From CAVUBL01 sp963739795 (GTDB taxonomy: Bacteria; Acidobacteriota; Thermoanaerobaculia; Multivoradales; DATKCC01), in NCBI GenBank assembly GCA_963739795.1, contig CAVUBL010000013.1, forward strand, positions 62,001 through 126,000: a stretch of 64,000 nucleotides of DNA, given 5' to 3'. The position numbers and the translations under genes are program-made. This document shows positions 35,212 through 42,984 of this stretch, in pieces. Numbering within the stretch: position 1 is the first letter of the stretch; each line of letters begins with the position of its first letter. Under the pieces are notes generated by a model. It was given only the letters and a program-made list of their open reading frames with translations, was not told the origin of the DNA and searched no databases.

Positions 35212-35931
35212 TCAGGAGCCCGAACGGGCCTTGCCGATCCACTCCATCATGGCCGGCTCGATGCCGGAGCGCTCGCGCGTTTTCGGCTCGTCTCGAAAGA
35301 CGTTCGACACCGACCGGGCGATGCCGACATCTCCGCCGGTGAACTCTTCCACCAGCCCCATCCAGCGCGCGGCGAGGGCCTGCGCCTCCTGGCTCGTCGG
35401 CTCGACGCCGCGCTCCATGGCGGAGCGGACCTCGGCGATCAGCTTCGGCCACTCCTGCTCGACTTCGGCGATCCGCGCGGCGCCTACCTCGCGTCCACGC
35501 TCCTCGATCTGCCGGAGCTGCTCGGGGGTGAAGTGCTTCTCGTACATGGTAATCATCTCCAGGGTCTCCATCAGGTCCTCGGCGGGGACACCCTGAGCGT
35601 CACGCGTGTGCGCGCTCAGGGCCTCCAGCCGACGGAGCAACCGCGTCGAGCCCTCGATCTCCTCGCGCAACCGGCCGATCTGGATCTTCACGGTCCGGGC
35701 GAGGGAGAGCCCAGGGTCGTCGAGGCTGCTCCTGATCTCGTCGAGGGAAAGCCCGAGCCTGCGCAGGAGGAGAATCCGCGTCAGCCGCTCCACGTCGCCG
35801 CGGTCGTACAGGCGGTAGCCCGCCTCGGTGCGGCGCGACGGCGGCAGAAGCCCGATGGCATCGTAGTGATGCAGCGTCCGGACGGTCAGCCCGGTCCGTC
35901 GGGCGAGCTCTCCAACCTTGAGCAGGTGCAC
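35212..35931 (-). CDS. MerR family regulator with TipAS-type effector domain, copy 1
   Basis: A 239-residue regulator. Residues 1-70 form the MerR winged helix (LLKVGELARRTGLTVRTLHHYDAIGLL, AGYRLYDRGDVERLTRI), residues 75-115 the dimer coiled coil, and residues about 120-239 a TipAS-like helical domain (MITMYEKHFTPEQLRQI, WMGLVEEFTGGD) known in TipA to bind thiopeptide antibiotics and other small ligands. It is nearly identical to the copy at 44666. It lies just beyond the last gene of the peptide locus, in the same direction. By family knowledge it should activate its own promoter, and possibly the neighbouring operon, when ligand is bound. Confidence 0.9.
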   Translation of the reverse strand: MHLLKVGELARRTGLTVRTLHHYDAIGLLPPSRRTEAGYRLYDRGDVERLTRILLLRRLGLSLDEIRSSLDDPGLSLARTVKIQIGRLREEIEGSTRLLRRLEALSAHTRDAQGVPAEDLMETLEMITMYEKHFTPEQLRQIEERGREVGAARIAEVEQEWPKLIAEVRSAMERGVEPTSQEAQALAARWMGLVEEFTGGDVGIARSVSNVFRDEPKTRERSGIEPAMMEWIGKARSGS

Positions 35932-35984
35932 TCAGATCCTCCTTCTTGGCCTTGGCAGGGGGCCTTCCCGCGACCACTCGGGAG

Positions 35985-36015
35985 ACCGTACGACCTTACG
36001 TTGCGTGAGGGTCAA
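35985..36015 (-). promoter_or_regulatory. MerR-type promoter with 19-bp spacer and operator dyad, copy 1
   Basis: On the minus strand -35 TTGACC (36015-36010) and -10 TACGGT (35990-35985) are 19 bases apart, the overlong spacer typical of MerR-regulated promoters. The spacer holds the dyad CCTCACG-CAA-CGTAAGG, where MerR would bind and untwist DNA. It drives MerR copy 1, about 50 bases upstream of its start. An eleven-G run (36016-36026) begins directly after the -35 box. Confidence 0.75.
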
Positions 36016-36143
36016 GGGGGGGGGGGCGATTTCCACTCGAGCCCCTCGTACGGGCGAGAGATCGCTATAGCGCCATGTCGGAGACCGAGCATGCTGATGC
36101 TCTCGGTGCCACCCAAGCGGTGGTGGTGTAGGCCTCCACCCAG

Positions 36144-38603
36144 CTATTCGGAGCGTAGGAGAAAGGCGGGCGCCAAGCGGCTCGCGCGCCAGGCGGGCGC
36201 GAAGCTCGCAACCAGCCCGGCGGCGGCGAGGAGGATCGCTGCGGCGGTGAGGATGAACGGGTCGCTCGGCGTGACGCCGTAGAGAAAGCCCGCGATGAGC
36301 CGGCCGACAGCCAGAACCCCGACGAGACCTGCGACGAGCCCGGGCAGCACGAGGGCCAGACTGCTTCGGAGGACCATGGCGCGCACCTCGCCCCGCCGCG
36401 CCCCGAGGGCCATGCGAAGCGCCAGCTCGCGGCGGCGTTGGCCGACGTAGTAGGCCACCACGCCATAGATCCCGGTTAGGGAGAGGGCCACCGCGACCAG
36501 GCCGAACAAGCCCAGCAGAGTTGCTCCCAGTCGCTGGGCCTCCAGCACGTGGCTGACGTGATCGCGAAGCGAAGAAACCTCGGTGACGGGCAGGTGGTCG
36601 TCGAGACGGCGCACCTCGGCGCGTACGGGCCCGATCGCCGCCTCGGGGTCGCCCACAGTGCGGACCAGCAGGCTCATCTGCGACAGCCCGACCAGTTGAA
36701 AGTACTGGTCCAGCGGGACGTAGAAGTAGGGTTGGTGCTCCTCGTCCAGACGGTGGACCTTGCCGTCGGGGACGACGCCCACGACTTCGAAGAAGGGACC
36801 TTGGGCGCCGCCGGTGCTGAGTCGCTGTCCGACGGGATCGCGCCCGGGCCAGAACTTGCGCGCCATGGCCTCGTCGACGATGGCGACCTGGGCCGATCCC
36901 TCGCGATCGGCCTGGTCGAATGGGCGGCCCCGAAGTACCGGGATGCCCAGGGTCTTGAAGTAGTGCGGGCCCACGACGTCAAGGCCGACTTGGAGGTCCT
37001 CGCCAGCCGCTTTCGCATAGCCGTCGACGTAGACCGAGGTCGAAATGCCGCCGCCGGACAGCGGCACTGCGCGGCTCCAGGCCGCAGACTTCACGTCGGG
37101 TAGAGCCGCCACCCGGGTGGCGAGCTCGTGGTAGAAGGTCCTCGCCCGCGTCGCATCATAGCCCTCGAGGCCAAGGTCGACGGCCACCTTCAGCACGTGA
37201 TCCGACCTGAAACCGAGATCGGCAGCCAGCCCGCGGCGCACGCTCTGCAGAAACAGCCCGGCCCCGGTGATCAGGACAAGGGTGAGCCCGACCTGGAACA
37301 CAACCAGCCCCTTGCGCAGCCATCGCCGGCTTGCTCGGGCCGACTCGCCGGGAACTTCCTTGAGCGAGTCGGCGAGATCGGTCGCTGAAACCTGGAGGGC
37401 GGGGGGAAGGCTGAAGGCAATGCTCACCGCCACGGTTAGCACGACAGCGAACGCGATCAGCCGGCCGTCCAACCCCAGCGTGAGGGTGTCGATGGAGATG
37501 TCGGCGGGCAGCTCGAAGACCCGCAGCACGTCGATCGTGAACCGGGCCACCACCACTCCCACGGCCAGGCCGGCGAAAGCCAGCACCAACCCCTCGGTCA
37601 TCAACTGGCGGACGAGGCGCCCGCGGCTGGCGCCCACCGCCATCCGCACCGAGGCCTCACGGTGCCGAGCGGTCCCTCTCGCCACCAGGAGGCCGGCGAC
37701 GTTGGCGCAGGCGATGGCCAGCTCGAGGCCGGCTACGGCCAGGAGCATTCCGAGAAAACCCGATACTTTGCCTCGGCTTTCGAGGCCCGTCGCGGCCTCG
37801 GTCGCGGGCACCAGCACCGGCAGCAGGCCGGCGTCGGACTTCGGAAATGCAGCGGCCATTCGCCCCGCGGTGACCGCCAGGCCTTCCCGGGCGGCGTCGA
37901 TGCCCACCCCCCTGGGGAGCCGTCCCACCGCCTCGAGCCAGCGAATTCCTCGATCGTGCAACGGGTCGAGCAGGGCCAGCACCCCGGTCGCCACCTGGGG
38001 CTCGGCAGCCAGCGGCAGCCATAGGTCGGCCGGCTGGCCGAGGTCGATCCCCTTGAAGCCGGGGGGCGCCACGCCCAAGACAGTGAAGGGCTTGCCGTTG
38101 AGCTCGATGGGACGGCCAACCGCCGCCGGGTCGCCGCCGAAGAGACGGCGCCAGGAACCCCAGCTCAGGACCACCCCCGTTTGGTCCTTGTCGGCAGGAG
38201 CGAGAAGGCGTCCCTCGGCAGGTTGCAGACCCAGAACCTCGAAGTACTCGGGGGAGACCAACTCGCCGCGGACGAACTCGGCGCGGTCACGGGTGGCCAG
38301 GCTCAGCTCGACCTGGGCGTAGGTCGCCAGGCCCGCGAGTACGCCGGCGTCACGGTAGCCCGTGAACGCCGGATAGGAGAGCTGCTCCTCGCCGGTTCCC
38401 GAGCGGGCGGTGAGATGGAGGCTGACCAGCCGGCCAGGCTCCGACACCGGCCAGGGTCGCAACAGCACCGCGTCGGTGAGGCGGAAGACCGCTGTCGTGG
38501 CGCCGATTCCAAGCCCCAGCGAGAGTACCGCCGCCGCGGTGAACGTCGGGCTCTTGAGTAGGCCCCTCAGGGCAAACCGAAAGTCGCGGAGAAGAGCTTC
38601 CAA
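36144..38603 (-). CDS. ADOP-type ABC transporter permease (FtsX/MacB family)
   Basis: An 819-residue permease of the acidobacterial duplicated orphan permease type: N-terminal LLRDFRFALRGLLKSPTFTAAAVLSLGLGIGATTAVF, then a MacB-PCD periplasmic domain, three helices around residues 290-400 (LELAIACANVAGLLVARG), a second half beginning WLRKGLVVFQVGLTLVLITGAG, a second periplasmic domain and three C-terminal helices ending ASFAPAWRASRLAPAFLLRSE. It has no ATPase of its own and no LolD/MacB-type ATPase is adjacent, as usual for this family. It is the last gene of the radical SAM peptide row, 27 bases after a small secreted protein gene, so a part in export, immunity or sensing of the peptide is possible. 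Confidence 0.88.
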   Translation of the reverse strand: MEALLRDFRFALRGLLKSPTFTAAAVLSLGLGIGATTAVFRLTDAVLLRPWPVSEPGRLVSLHLTARSGTGEEQLSYPAFTGYRDAGVLAGLATYAQVELSLATRDRAEFVRGELVSPEYFEVLGLQPAEGRLLAPADKDQTGVVLSWGSWRRLFGGDPAAVGRPIELNGKPFTVLGVAPPGFKGIDLGQPADLWLPLAAEPQVATGVLALLDPLHDRGIRWLEAVGRLPRGVGIDAAREGLAVTAGRMAAAFPKSDAGLLPVLVPATEAATGLESRGKVSGFLGMLLAVAGLELAIACANVAGLLVARGTARHREASVRMAVGASRGRLVRQLMTEGLVLAFAGLAVGVVVARFTIDVLRVFELPADISIDTLTLGLDGRLIAFAVVLTVAVSIAFSLPPALQVSATDLADSLKEVPGESARASRRWLRKGLVVFQVGLTLVLITGAGLFLQSVRRGLAADLGFRSDHVLKVAVDLGLEGYDATRARTFYHELATRVAALPDVKSAAWSRAVPLSGGGISTSVYVDGYAKAAGEDLQVGLDVVGPHYFKTLGIPVLRGRPFDQADREGSAQVAIVDEAMARKFWPGRDPVGQRLSTGGAQGPFFEVVGVVPDGKVHRLDEEHQPYFYVPLDQYFQLVGLSQMSLLVRTVGDPEAAIGPVRAEVRRLDDHLPVTEVSSLRDHVSHVLEAQRLGATLLGLFGLVAVALSLTGIYGVVAYYVGQRRRELALRMALGARRGEVRAMVLRSSLALVLPGLVAGLVGVLAVGRLIAGFLYGVTPSDPFILTAAAILLAAAGLVASFAPAWRASRLAPAFLLRSE

Positions 38604-38630
38604 ACTTTGGACCTCAAGGCTTATGGGCGT

Positions 38631-39089
38631 TCACCGCGCCGGCGCCTCGGCGGTTTCGACCCTGGGTCGTAGGCGTACGATCACCTCACGCTGGCGCTCG
38701 GGGAGGCGGTAGAGCGACACCGAGAAGGTGCCCTCCACAGCGAACCCGCGCTCCTCGTCCCGAGTCTCGCCCGTCGTGCGGTCCAGCCAGCGGTACTCGA
38801 TGGCGACCGGCGAGCCCGCGGACCGCTCGGGCTCGCCGGCCTGCAAACGGAATGCTAAATCAAACTCGTGGCCGTCGGTGGGATCGGTGTACGTGAACTG
38901 AAGTGTTCCGCCGGACGGCACTTGCTCCATGTGGCTCTCGAGGATGTCGCCTGTCTCATCGGTGATCGAAGTGACTTCGAGCTTCTGTACGGTGACCTCC
39001 AGCGTCGCCGCCGGCGGCGACGAGCCCGCCTGCGCGGCGAGGGCGCCCGCCAGGAGGAACAGGCCGGCAATCCAAAGGGTAGTGTTCAT
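38631..39089 (-). CDS. Small secreted protein of unknown function in the peptide locus
   Basis: A 152-residue protein with signal peptide MNTTLWIAGLFLLAGALAAQAGS and AAAGGAG upstream of its start. The mature part is predicted to be mostly beta strands: TLEVTVQKLEVTSITDE, FTYTDPTDGHEFDLAFRL, GTFSVSLYRLPERQREVIVRLRP. No cysteine in the mature part. No family recognised. It is 30 bases after the cobalamin-type radical SAM gene and 27 bases before the ADOP permease gene, all in one direction, so it is probably part of the same operon. Confidence 0.7.
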   Translation of the reverse strand: MNTTLWIAGLFLLAGALAAQAGSSPPAATLEVTVQKLEVTSITDETGDILESHMEQVPSGGTLQFTYTDPTDGHEFDLAFRLQAGEPERSAGSPVAIEYRWLDRTTGETRDEERGFAVEGTFSVSLYRLPERQREVIVRLRPRVETAEAPAR

Positions 39090-39119
39090 GGGAGAGTCTC
39101 CTTTCTCGCTTCGTTCCGC

Positions 39120-40772
39120 TCAGTTCGGTGGTGCGACGACTGTCTCCCGGCGGCCTAGAGAGGCCATGAATGCGTCGAGCCGGGGGCGGTGCTCGGCGGT
39201 GGCGCCGACGCGGACGATCATCTCCTCCCACTCCGCCTCCAACTGGTCGCGGACCCAGCTCCCGGCGGCGGCGAGGATCTCGTCGTCGCCGCTTTCCGGG
39301 GCTGCGGACAGGTGGTCGGCCAACTCCGTTAACAGATCCACCGGGAAGGTGTCGAGGTGAGGAAAGCGACCTACCACTTTCGGGTGGTAGAGGAAGGGCC
39401 GCAAGATGCCGAGGGCCGTCCGGTTCAACGCCTGATGGAGGCGGAAGAAACGGCCGGTGGCCGGGTCGCGGAACCCCGCCCTCGGCGCCTCGGCCAAGGG
39501 GTCCACCGCCGTGGCCAAGCCGTCGTCGAGAAGGCGGCGATAGATGGGCATGTGCGTTTTTACGCTGAGCACGGTGTTGACGATCTCGCGGTCGAGGTAG
39601 AAGGCGAAGGGCAGAGGCTGATGGCCGTAGAGGGGGGCGAGCGGGCGCAAGAAGTCGAGATTGCGCCGAATCTCGTCCAGGCTGACGTAGGGTTCATAGA
39701 AGACGAACGCGGTGTGGAACGGGATCTCGAGCTCGTGGAGGGCGCTCAGGGCGCCATGTGCAGCCTCCGGTCCGAAGCCCACCTGGAAGAGGTCCAGCAC
39801 ACGATCGAGGCCCGAGTCGATCCCGACGGTGGGCTCGGTCAGCCCGGCCTCGGCGAGCAAGGGGAGCAGCTGCCGGTGCTCGTAGAAGGCGCCCGCGCTG
39901 GCGACGAACGAAAGCTCGATCCGCAGGTCGCGACGCAGGATCTCACGGGCCAGCTCCTCGAGCACCGCGCCCCCCGCCGGCCCGTGGCCGAATGCGGCGA
40001 AAGCCGAGAGGTGGAACCGGGTGACGCCCCGCTCACGGTGTAACCCCTCGATCTCTTCCGCCACCGCCCGCGGGGAGCGGGTGCGCCAGAAGTCGGTCCG
40101 GGGAGCGTAATCCTCGCGGTACGGGACCTGGAGACCGCAGTACTGGCAGTCGGAAGCGCACCCTCGGTTGAGGAGTACCAGCCGGCGGTCGCCGCCGTCG
40201 GCGGCGAGCCAGAGATCGGACGCGGCCGGGGGCAAGTGATCGAGGCTGGCGGGCAAAGGTCGTGGCGGGTTGCGCCGGGCCTCTCCTCCTCGCCGGAGGC
40301 TCAGCCCGGCCTCGTCTCCCCAGGGGCCGCCTGACACCAACTGGCCGAGCACCGCTGCGAGCGTCTCCTCCGGCTCGCCGCGGACCGCCGCATCGAGGAC
40401 CTCGCTCGATTGCAGCAAGGCCAGATCGTTCCAGGTCGCGAGCTCGCCGCCAGCGAGCTGAGGGACCTCGGGAACGGCCCGGCGGAGGCGCAACGCGGCG
40501 GCCACGGCCGGCTCCAGGTCCGCCCGGGACGTCAGGTGCCAGTAAATCAGCCGGGGATGCAGAAGCTTCGCGCGGTCCAAAAGAGCGTCGACATCTCCAT
40601 CGGGTGGGGCCAGGCCTGCGGTGATCTCAACTGCGAACCCGGCGGCGCGCAACGCGGCGGCCAGCACCTCGACGTCGAGCCCCGTCTGCGAGAGGGCGTC
40701 CCGGCACGGCGACGGCACTAGGAGCCAGGCGTCGGTGCGGGCCGCGCGGGACTCTTCTATCGGTCGGTCCAT
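39120..40772 (-). CDS. Radical SAM enzyme with cobalamin-binding-like N-terminal domain
   Basis: A 550-residue protein. The first 170 residues have the alternating strand/helix order of a B12-binding Rossmann domain (AWLLVPSPCRDALSQTGLDVEVLAAALRAAGF, LLHPRLIYWHLTS), though the DxHxxG lower-ligand motif is not evident. The radical SAM cluster motif CASDCQYCG (near residue 202) is intact, followed by RFHLSAFAAFGHG and GIDSGLDRVLDLFQVGFG. Class B-like radical SAM proteins methylate unactivated carbons or make cyclisations, often in RiPP pathways. The start at 40772 lies 20 bases after the ABC exporter stop and is preceded by GAGGAGGGGG. Substrate is presumably the peptide encoded upstream; that is inference. 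Confidence 0.8.
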   Translation of the reverse strand: MDRPIEESRAARTDAWLLVPSPCRDALSQTGLDVEVLAAALRAAGFAVEITAGLAPPDGDVDALLDRAKLLHPRLIYWHLTSRADLEPAVAAALRLRRAVPEVPQLAGGELATWNDLALLQSSEVLDAAVRGEPEETLAAVLGQLVSGGPWGDEAGLSLRRGGEARRNPPRPLPASLDHLPPAASDLWLAADGGDRRLVLLNRGCASDCQYCGLQVPYREDYAPRTDFWRTRSPRAVAEEIEGLHRERGVTRFHLSAFAAFGHGPAGGAVLEELAREILRRDLRIELSFVASAGAFYEHRQLLPLLAEAGLTEPTVGIDSGLDRVLDLFQVGFGPEAAHGALSALHELEIPFHTAFVFYEPYVSLDEIRRNLDFLRPLAPLYGHQPLPFAFYLDREIVNTVLSVKTHMPIYRRLLDDGLATAVDPLAEAPRAGFRDPATGRFFRLHQALNRTALGILRPFLYHPKVVGRFPHLDTFPVDLLTELADHLSAAPESGDDEILAAAGSWVRDQLEAEWEEMIVRVGATAEHRPRLDAFMASLGRRETVVAPPN

Positions 40773-40792
40773 CGGAAAGTCCCCCTCCTCTC

Positions 40793-42541
40793 TCAAGCCG
40801 CGAGGTTTCGGGAGTACAGATCGCTATACCGGCCGCCGACCTGCAGGAGGGTGCGGTGGGTTCCCTGCTCGGCGACCCGGCCGCGGTCGAGCACTACGAT
40901 GAGGTCGGCCTCCTGAACAGTTGTCAGCCGGTGGGCGATGATGAAGGTGGTGCGGTCAGCGGTCAGGCGCGCCATCGCCTCTTGGACGGCCGCTTCCGAG
41001 ATCGCGTCGACGGCCGAGGTGGCCTCGTCGAGCACGAGGATCGGGGCGTCCTTGAGGAAGGCCATGGCGATGGCGACCCGCTGCCGTTGCCCGCCCGAGA
41101 GCCGCACTCCGCGCTCTCCGATCTGAGTGTCGTAGCCCTCGGGAAGGCTTGCGAGGAACTCGTGAGCGTTGGCCAGCCGGGCGGCGCGGACCACTTCCTC
41201 CTGGCTCGCCTTCGGCTTGCCGTAGCGCAGGTTGGTCCACACGTCGGCGCTGAACAGGAAGATCTCTTGCGGAACCCAAGCGATCTGCTCGCGGAGCGAC
41301 CGAAGCTCGATCTCCCGAAGGTCCATGCCGTCGAGGCGGATCGACCCGGAATCCACCGGGTACAGGCCGGCAAGGAGCTTGACCAGAGTGCTCTTGCCGG
41401 CACCGCTGGCACCGACCAGGGCGACGGTAGTGCCCGCCTCGATCCGCAAGTCGATCTCCGAGAGCGCGGGCCGGCGGCCGTCATAGGAGAAGGTGACGTG
41501 GTCAAAGACCACCTCGCCCCGTGCTCTCTTCCGCAGTCGACGACGGCGGTGCGTCGTCGCCCGCTGCTCTGGCGTCATGTCGAGGATCTCGAAGATGCGG
41601 TCGGCCGCCGCCAGCGACTGCTGGACGCCGGCGTTGACCGTGACCAGGCTCTCGGCGGGCCCGAAGAGGTAGCGAAGAAACGAGTTGAAGGCGAGAAAAC
41701 CGCCCAGGGTGAGACTGCCATTCATGATCTGCCAGCAGCCGATCCAGATGAGGCTGAGCTTGCCCAGGCCGCTGAGAAAGCCAGCGCCCACCGTCATCAG
41801 GGTCACTGCCCGTGCTGTGTCGTACTCGGAGTTGAGGGCGCGCCGCAACGCGCCGAGCATGCGGACCAGCTCGCGCCGCTCGGCGAGGAATGACTTCACG
41901 AGGTGGATGCCGCTCACCGTCTCCAGAAGGTCGCCGGTGACTTGCGCGTAGCCCTCCTGCGTCTCGCGCCGGAGCTGGCGGACGCGGGGGTTCCAGCGGG
42001 ACAGCCAGAAGACGTAGGCGGGGAGAATCGCCATCGCGATCAGCGCCAGCTTCCAGTCGATCCAGAACGCCAGGCCGATGCCCACCACTAGCGTCAAGCC
42101 CTCCTTGAACGCGGTCAGCAGGCTGTTGGCCATCATCCCCTGGAGTTTGTTGACGTCGCTCGAGACCCGGGAGGTCACATACCCCGCTTTGTGCTGCTCG
42201 AAGAAGGACAGCGGCAGGTGCTCGAGGTGAAGGAAGAGCCGCCTCCGGATGGCGAACATCACCCGGTTGCGGAAGCCCGCGTAGACGAGGTTCTGTCCGT
42301 AGGCGGAGGCCGACTGGAGGATGAGGAACAGGCCCAGGCCGAGGCCGATCCAGTGCAGGATGGTGAAGGACCGCTGGGGGATGACGTGATCGACCAGATA
42401 CATGGTCAGGAGCGGCATCGGGAGCTGCAGAGCGACACTCGCTGCGAGCATGGTTCCCCCTAGCAGACCGAGCCTCCAGTGGGGTCGGAGAAACTGCAGG
42501 AGCCGCCGCAAGCTGCCGGCGGGGGCCGGGCTGGTCGTCAT
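40793..42541 (-). CDS. ABC exporter, fused membrane and ATPase domains, no peptidase domain
   Basis: A 582-residue half-transporter of the MsbA/lipid-peptide exporter type. Residues 1-325 hold six membrane helices. The ATPase domain has VALVGASGAGKSTLVKLL (Walker A near 375), LSGGQRQRVAIA (signature near 483), ILVLDEATSAVD (Walker B) and TFIIAHRL (H-loop). There is no C39 peptidase domain, so any leader removal must use another protease or the product is exported intact. It follows the second precursor gene by 72 bases in the same direction. It is the likely exporter of the modified peptide. Confidence 0.9.
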   Translation of the reverse strand: MTTSPAPAGSLRRLLQFLRPHWRLGLLGGTMLAASVALQLPMPLLTMYLVDHVIPQRSFTILHWIGLGLGLFLILQSASAYGQNLVYAGFRNRVMFAIRRRLFLHLEHLPLSFFEQHKAGYVTSRVSSDVNKLQGMMANSLLTAFKEGLTLVVGIGLAFWIDWKLALIAMAILPAYVFWLSRWNPRVRQLRRETQEGYAQVTGDLLETVSGIHLVKSFLAERRELVRMLGALRRALNSEYDTARAVTLMTVGAGFLSGLGKLSLIWIGCWQIMNGSLTLGGFLAFNSFLRYLFGPAESLVTVNAGVQQSLAAADRIFEILDMTPEQRATTHRRRRLRKRARGEVVFDHVTFSYDGRRPALSEIDLRIEAGTTVALVGASGAGKSTLVKLLAGLYPVDSGSIRLDGMDLREIELRSLREQIAWVPQEIFLFSADVWTNLRYGKPKASQEEVVRAARLANAHEFLASLPEGYDTQIGERGVRLSGGQRQRVAIAMAFLKDAPILVLDEATSAVDAISEAAVQEAMARLTADRTTFIIAHRLTTVQEADLIVVLDRGRVAEQGTHRTLLQVGGRYSDLYSRNLAA

Positions 42542-42613
42542 CGTTTCCGGGCTCCTCGGGCTGCTCGTCGCGACGAACCGGTGAAGCAGCGCATTGGCCT
42601 GTCGCTCACCGAG

Positions 42614-42730
42614 CTACTCCACCGTACCCTTCCGATAGACGTAACCGCCATCACAGGTGATGGTGGTAGCATGGGAGAGCTTGTCGGGGTACTCGCTTCC
42701 GAGCTCCAGGGGTCCGAGCAAGTAGCTCAT
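42614..42730 (-). CDS. Putative RiPP precursor peptide 2 (38 residues)
   Basis: A 38-residue peptide starting at ATG 42730, with GAGGAGG six bases upstream. It begins MSYLLGPLELGSE and ends ITCDGGYVYRKGTVE. It aligns with the neighbouring 40-residue peptide throughout: YLLxPxELGSE in the first third (leader) and TCDxG....[R/K]KGTV at the C-terminus (core). It has a single Cys and two Tyr in the core where its sister has two Cys. The longer open frame to 42829 has no ribosome site. Position between a radical SAM/SPASM gene and an ABC exporter gene supports a precursor role; no known RiPP family could be matched by eye. Confidence 0.8.
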   Translation of the reverse strand: MSYLLGPLELGSEYPDKLSHATTITCDGGYVYRKGTVE

Positions 42731-42829
42731 GCTTGACCTCCTCGTGAGTGATGCGGGACGGGGAGCGCCTCGCAAGACCTGCAACACAGGCCAGTCGCGG
42801 CCGCTGGCCGCGCTGGCCGCCTTTTCCAT

Positions 42830-42952
42830 CTACAGGTTGACGGTACCCTTCTTGCAGGCGAGGCCGACGTCACAAGTGACGCTCCCCGCCGCGTCGGCGA
42901 ACAGGTCAGACAGCTCGCTTCCGAGCTCCACCGGTTCGAGCAAGTAGTCCAC
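42830..42952 (-). CDS. Putative RiPP precursor peptide 1 (40 residues)
   Basis: A 40-residue peptide starting at GTG 42952. The upstream AAAGGAGGTGAT is a full match to the anti-Shine-Dalgarno sequence, which decides the start over the ATG at 42973. N-terminus VDYLLEPVELGSE, C-terminus VTCDVGLACKKGTVNL. Leader and core blocks are shared with precursor 2. The core contains two Cys seven residues apart (C-D-V-G-L-A-C is six apart by register) and an Asp next to the first Cys, plausible sites for thioether or carbon crosslinks. It starts 32 bases after the SPASM enzyme gene. Confidence 0.82.
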   Translation of the reverse strand: MDYLLEPVELGSELSDLFADAAGSVTCDVGLACKKGTVNL

Positions 42953-42984
42953 GCTATCACCTCCTTTCACCATGGATTTTCCGA

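Larger units (their letters stand above)
35194..36016. repeat. 823-bp direct repeat, copy 1 (MerR gene plus promoter)
   Basis: Bases 35194-36016 match 44648-45470 at a constant offset of 9,454 with no indels. Up to 35978 only two differences were noticed (one changes Arg to His in MerR, one is silent). In 35979-36016, the promoter, several substitutions cluster. Both copies lie in the same orientation and bracket the radical SAM peptide locus. Beyond 36016 the copies diverge: this one continues into an eleven-G run, the other into six G and unrelated sequence. Confidence 0.85.

Noticed and set aside
36087..36111. Terminator hairpin after the ADOP gene
   Set aside because: ACCGAG...CTCGGT pairing exists but the stem is short and lacks a U-tract; too weak to list.
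42614..42829. 71-residue version of precursor 2
   Set aside because: No ribosome site at 42829, and the upstream codons overlap the spacer after precursor 1; GAGGAGG places the start at 42730.
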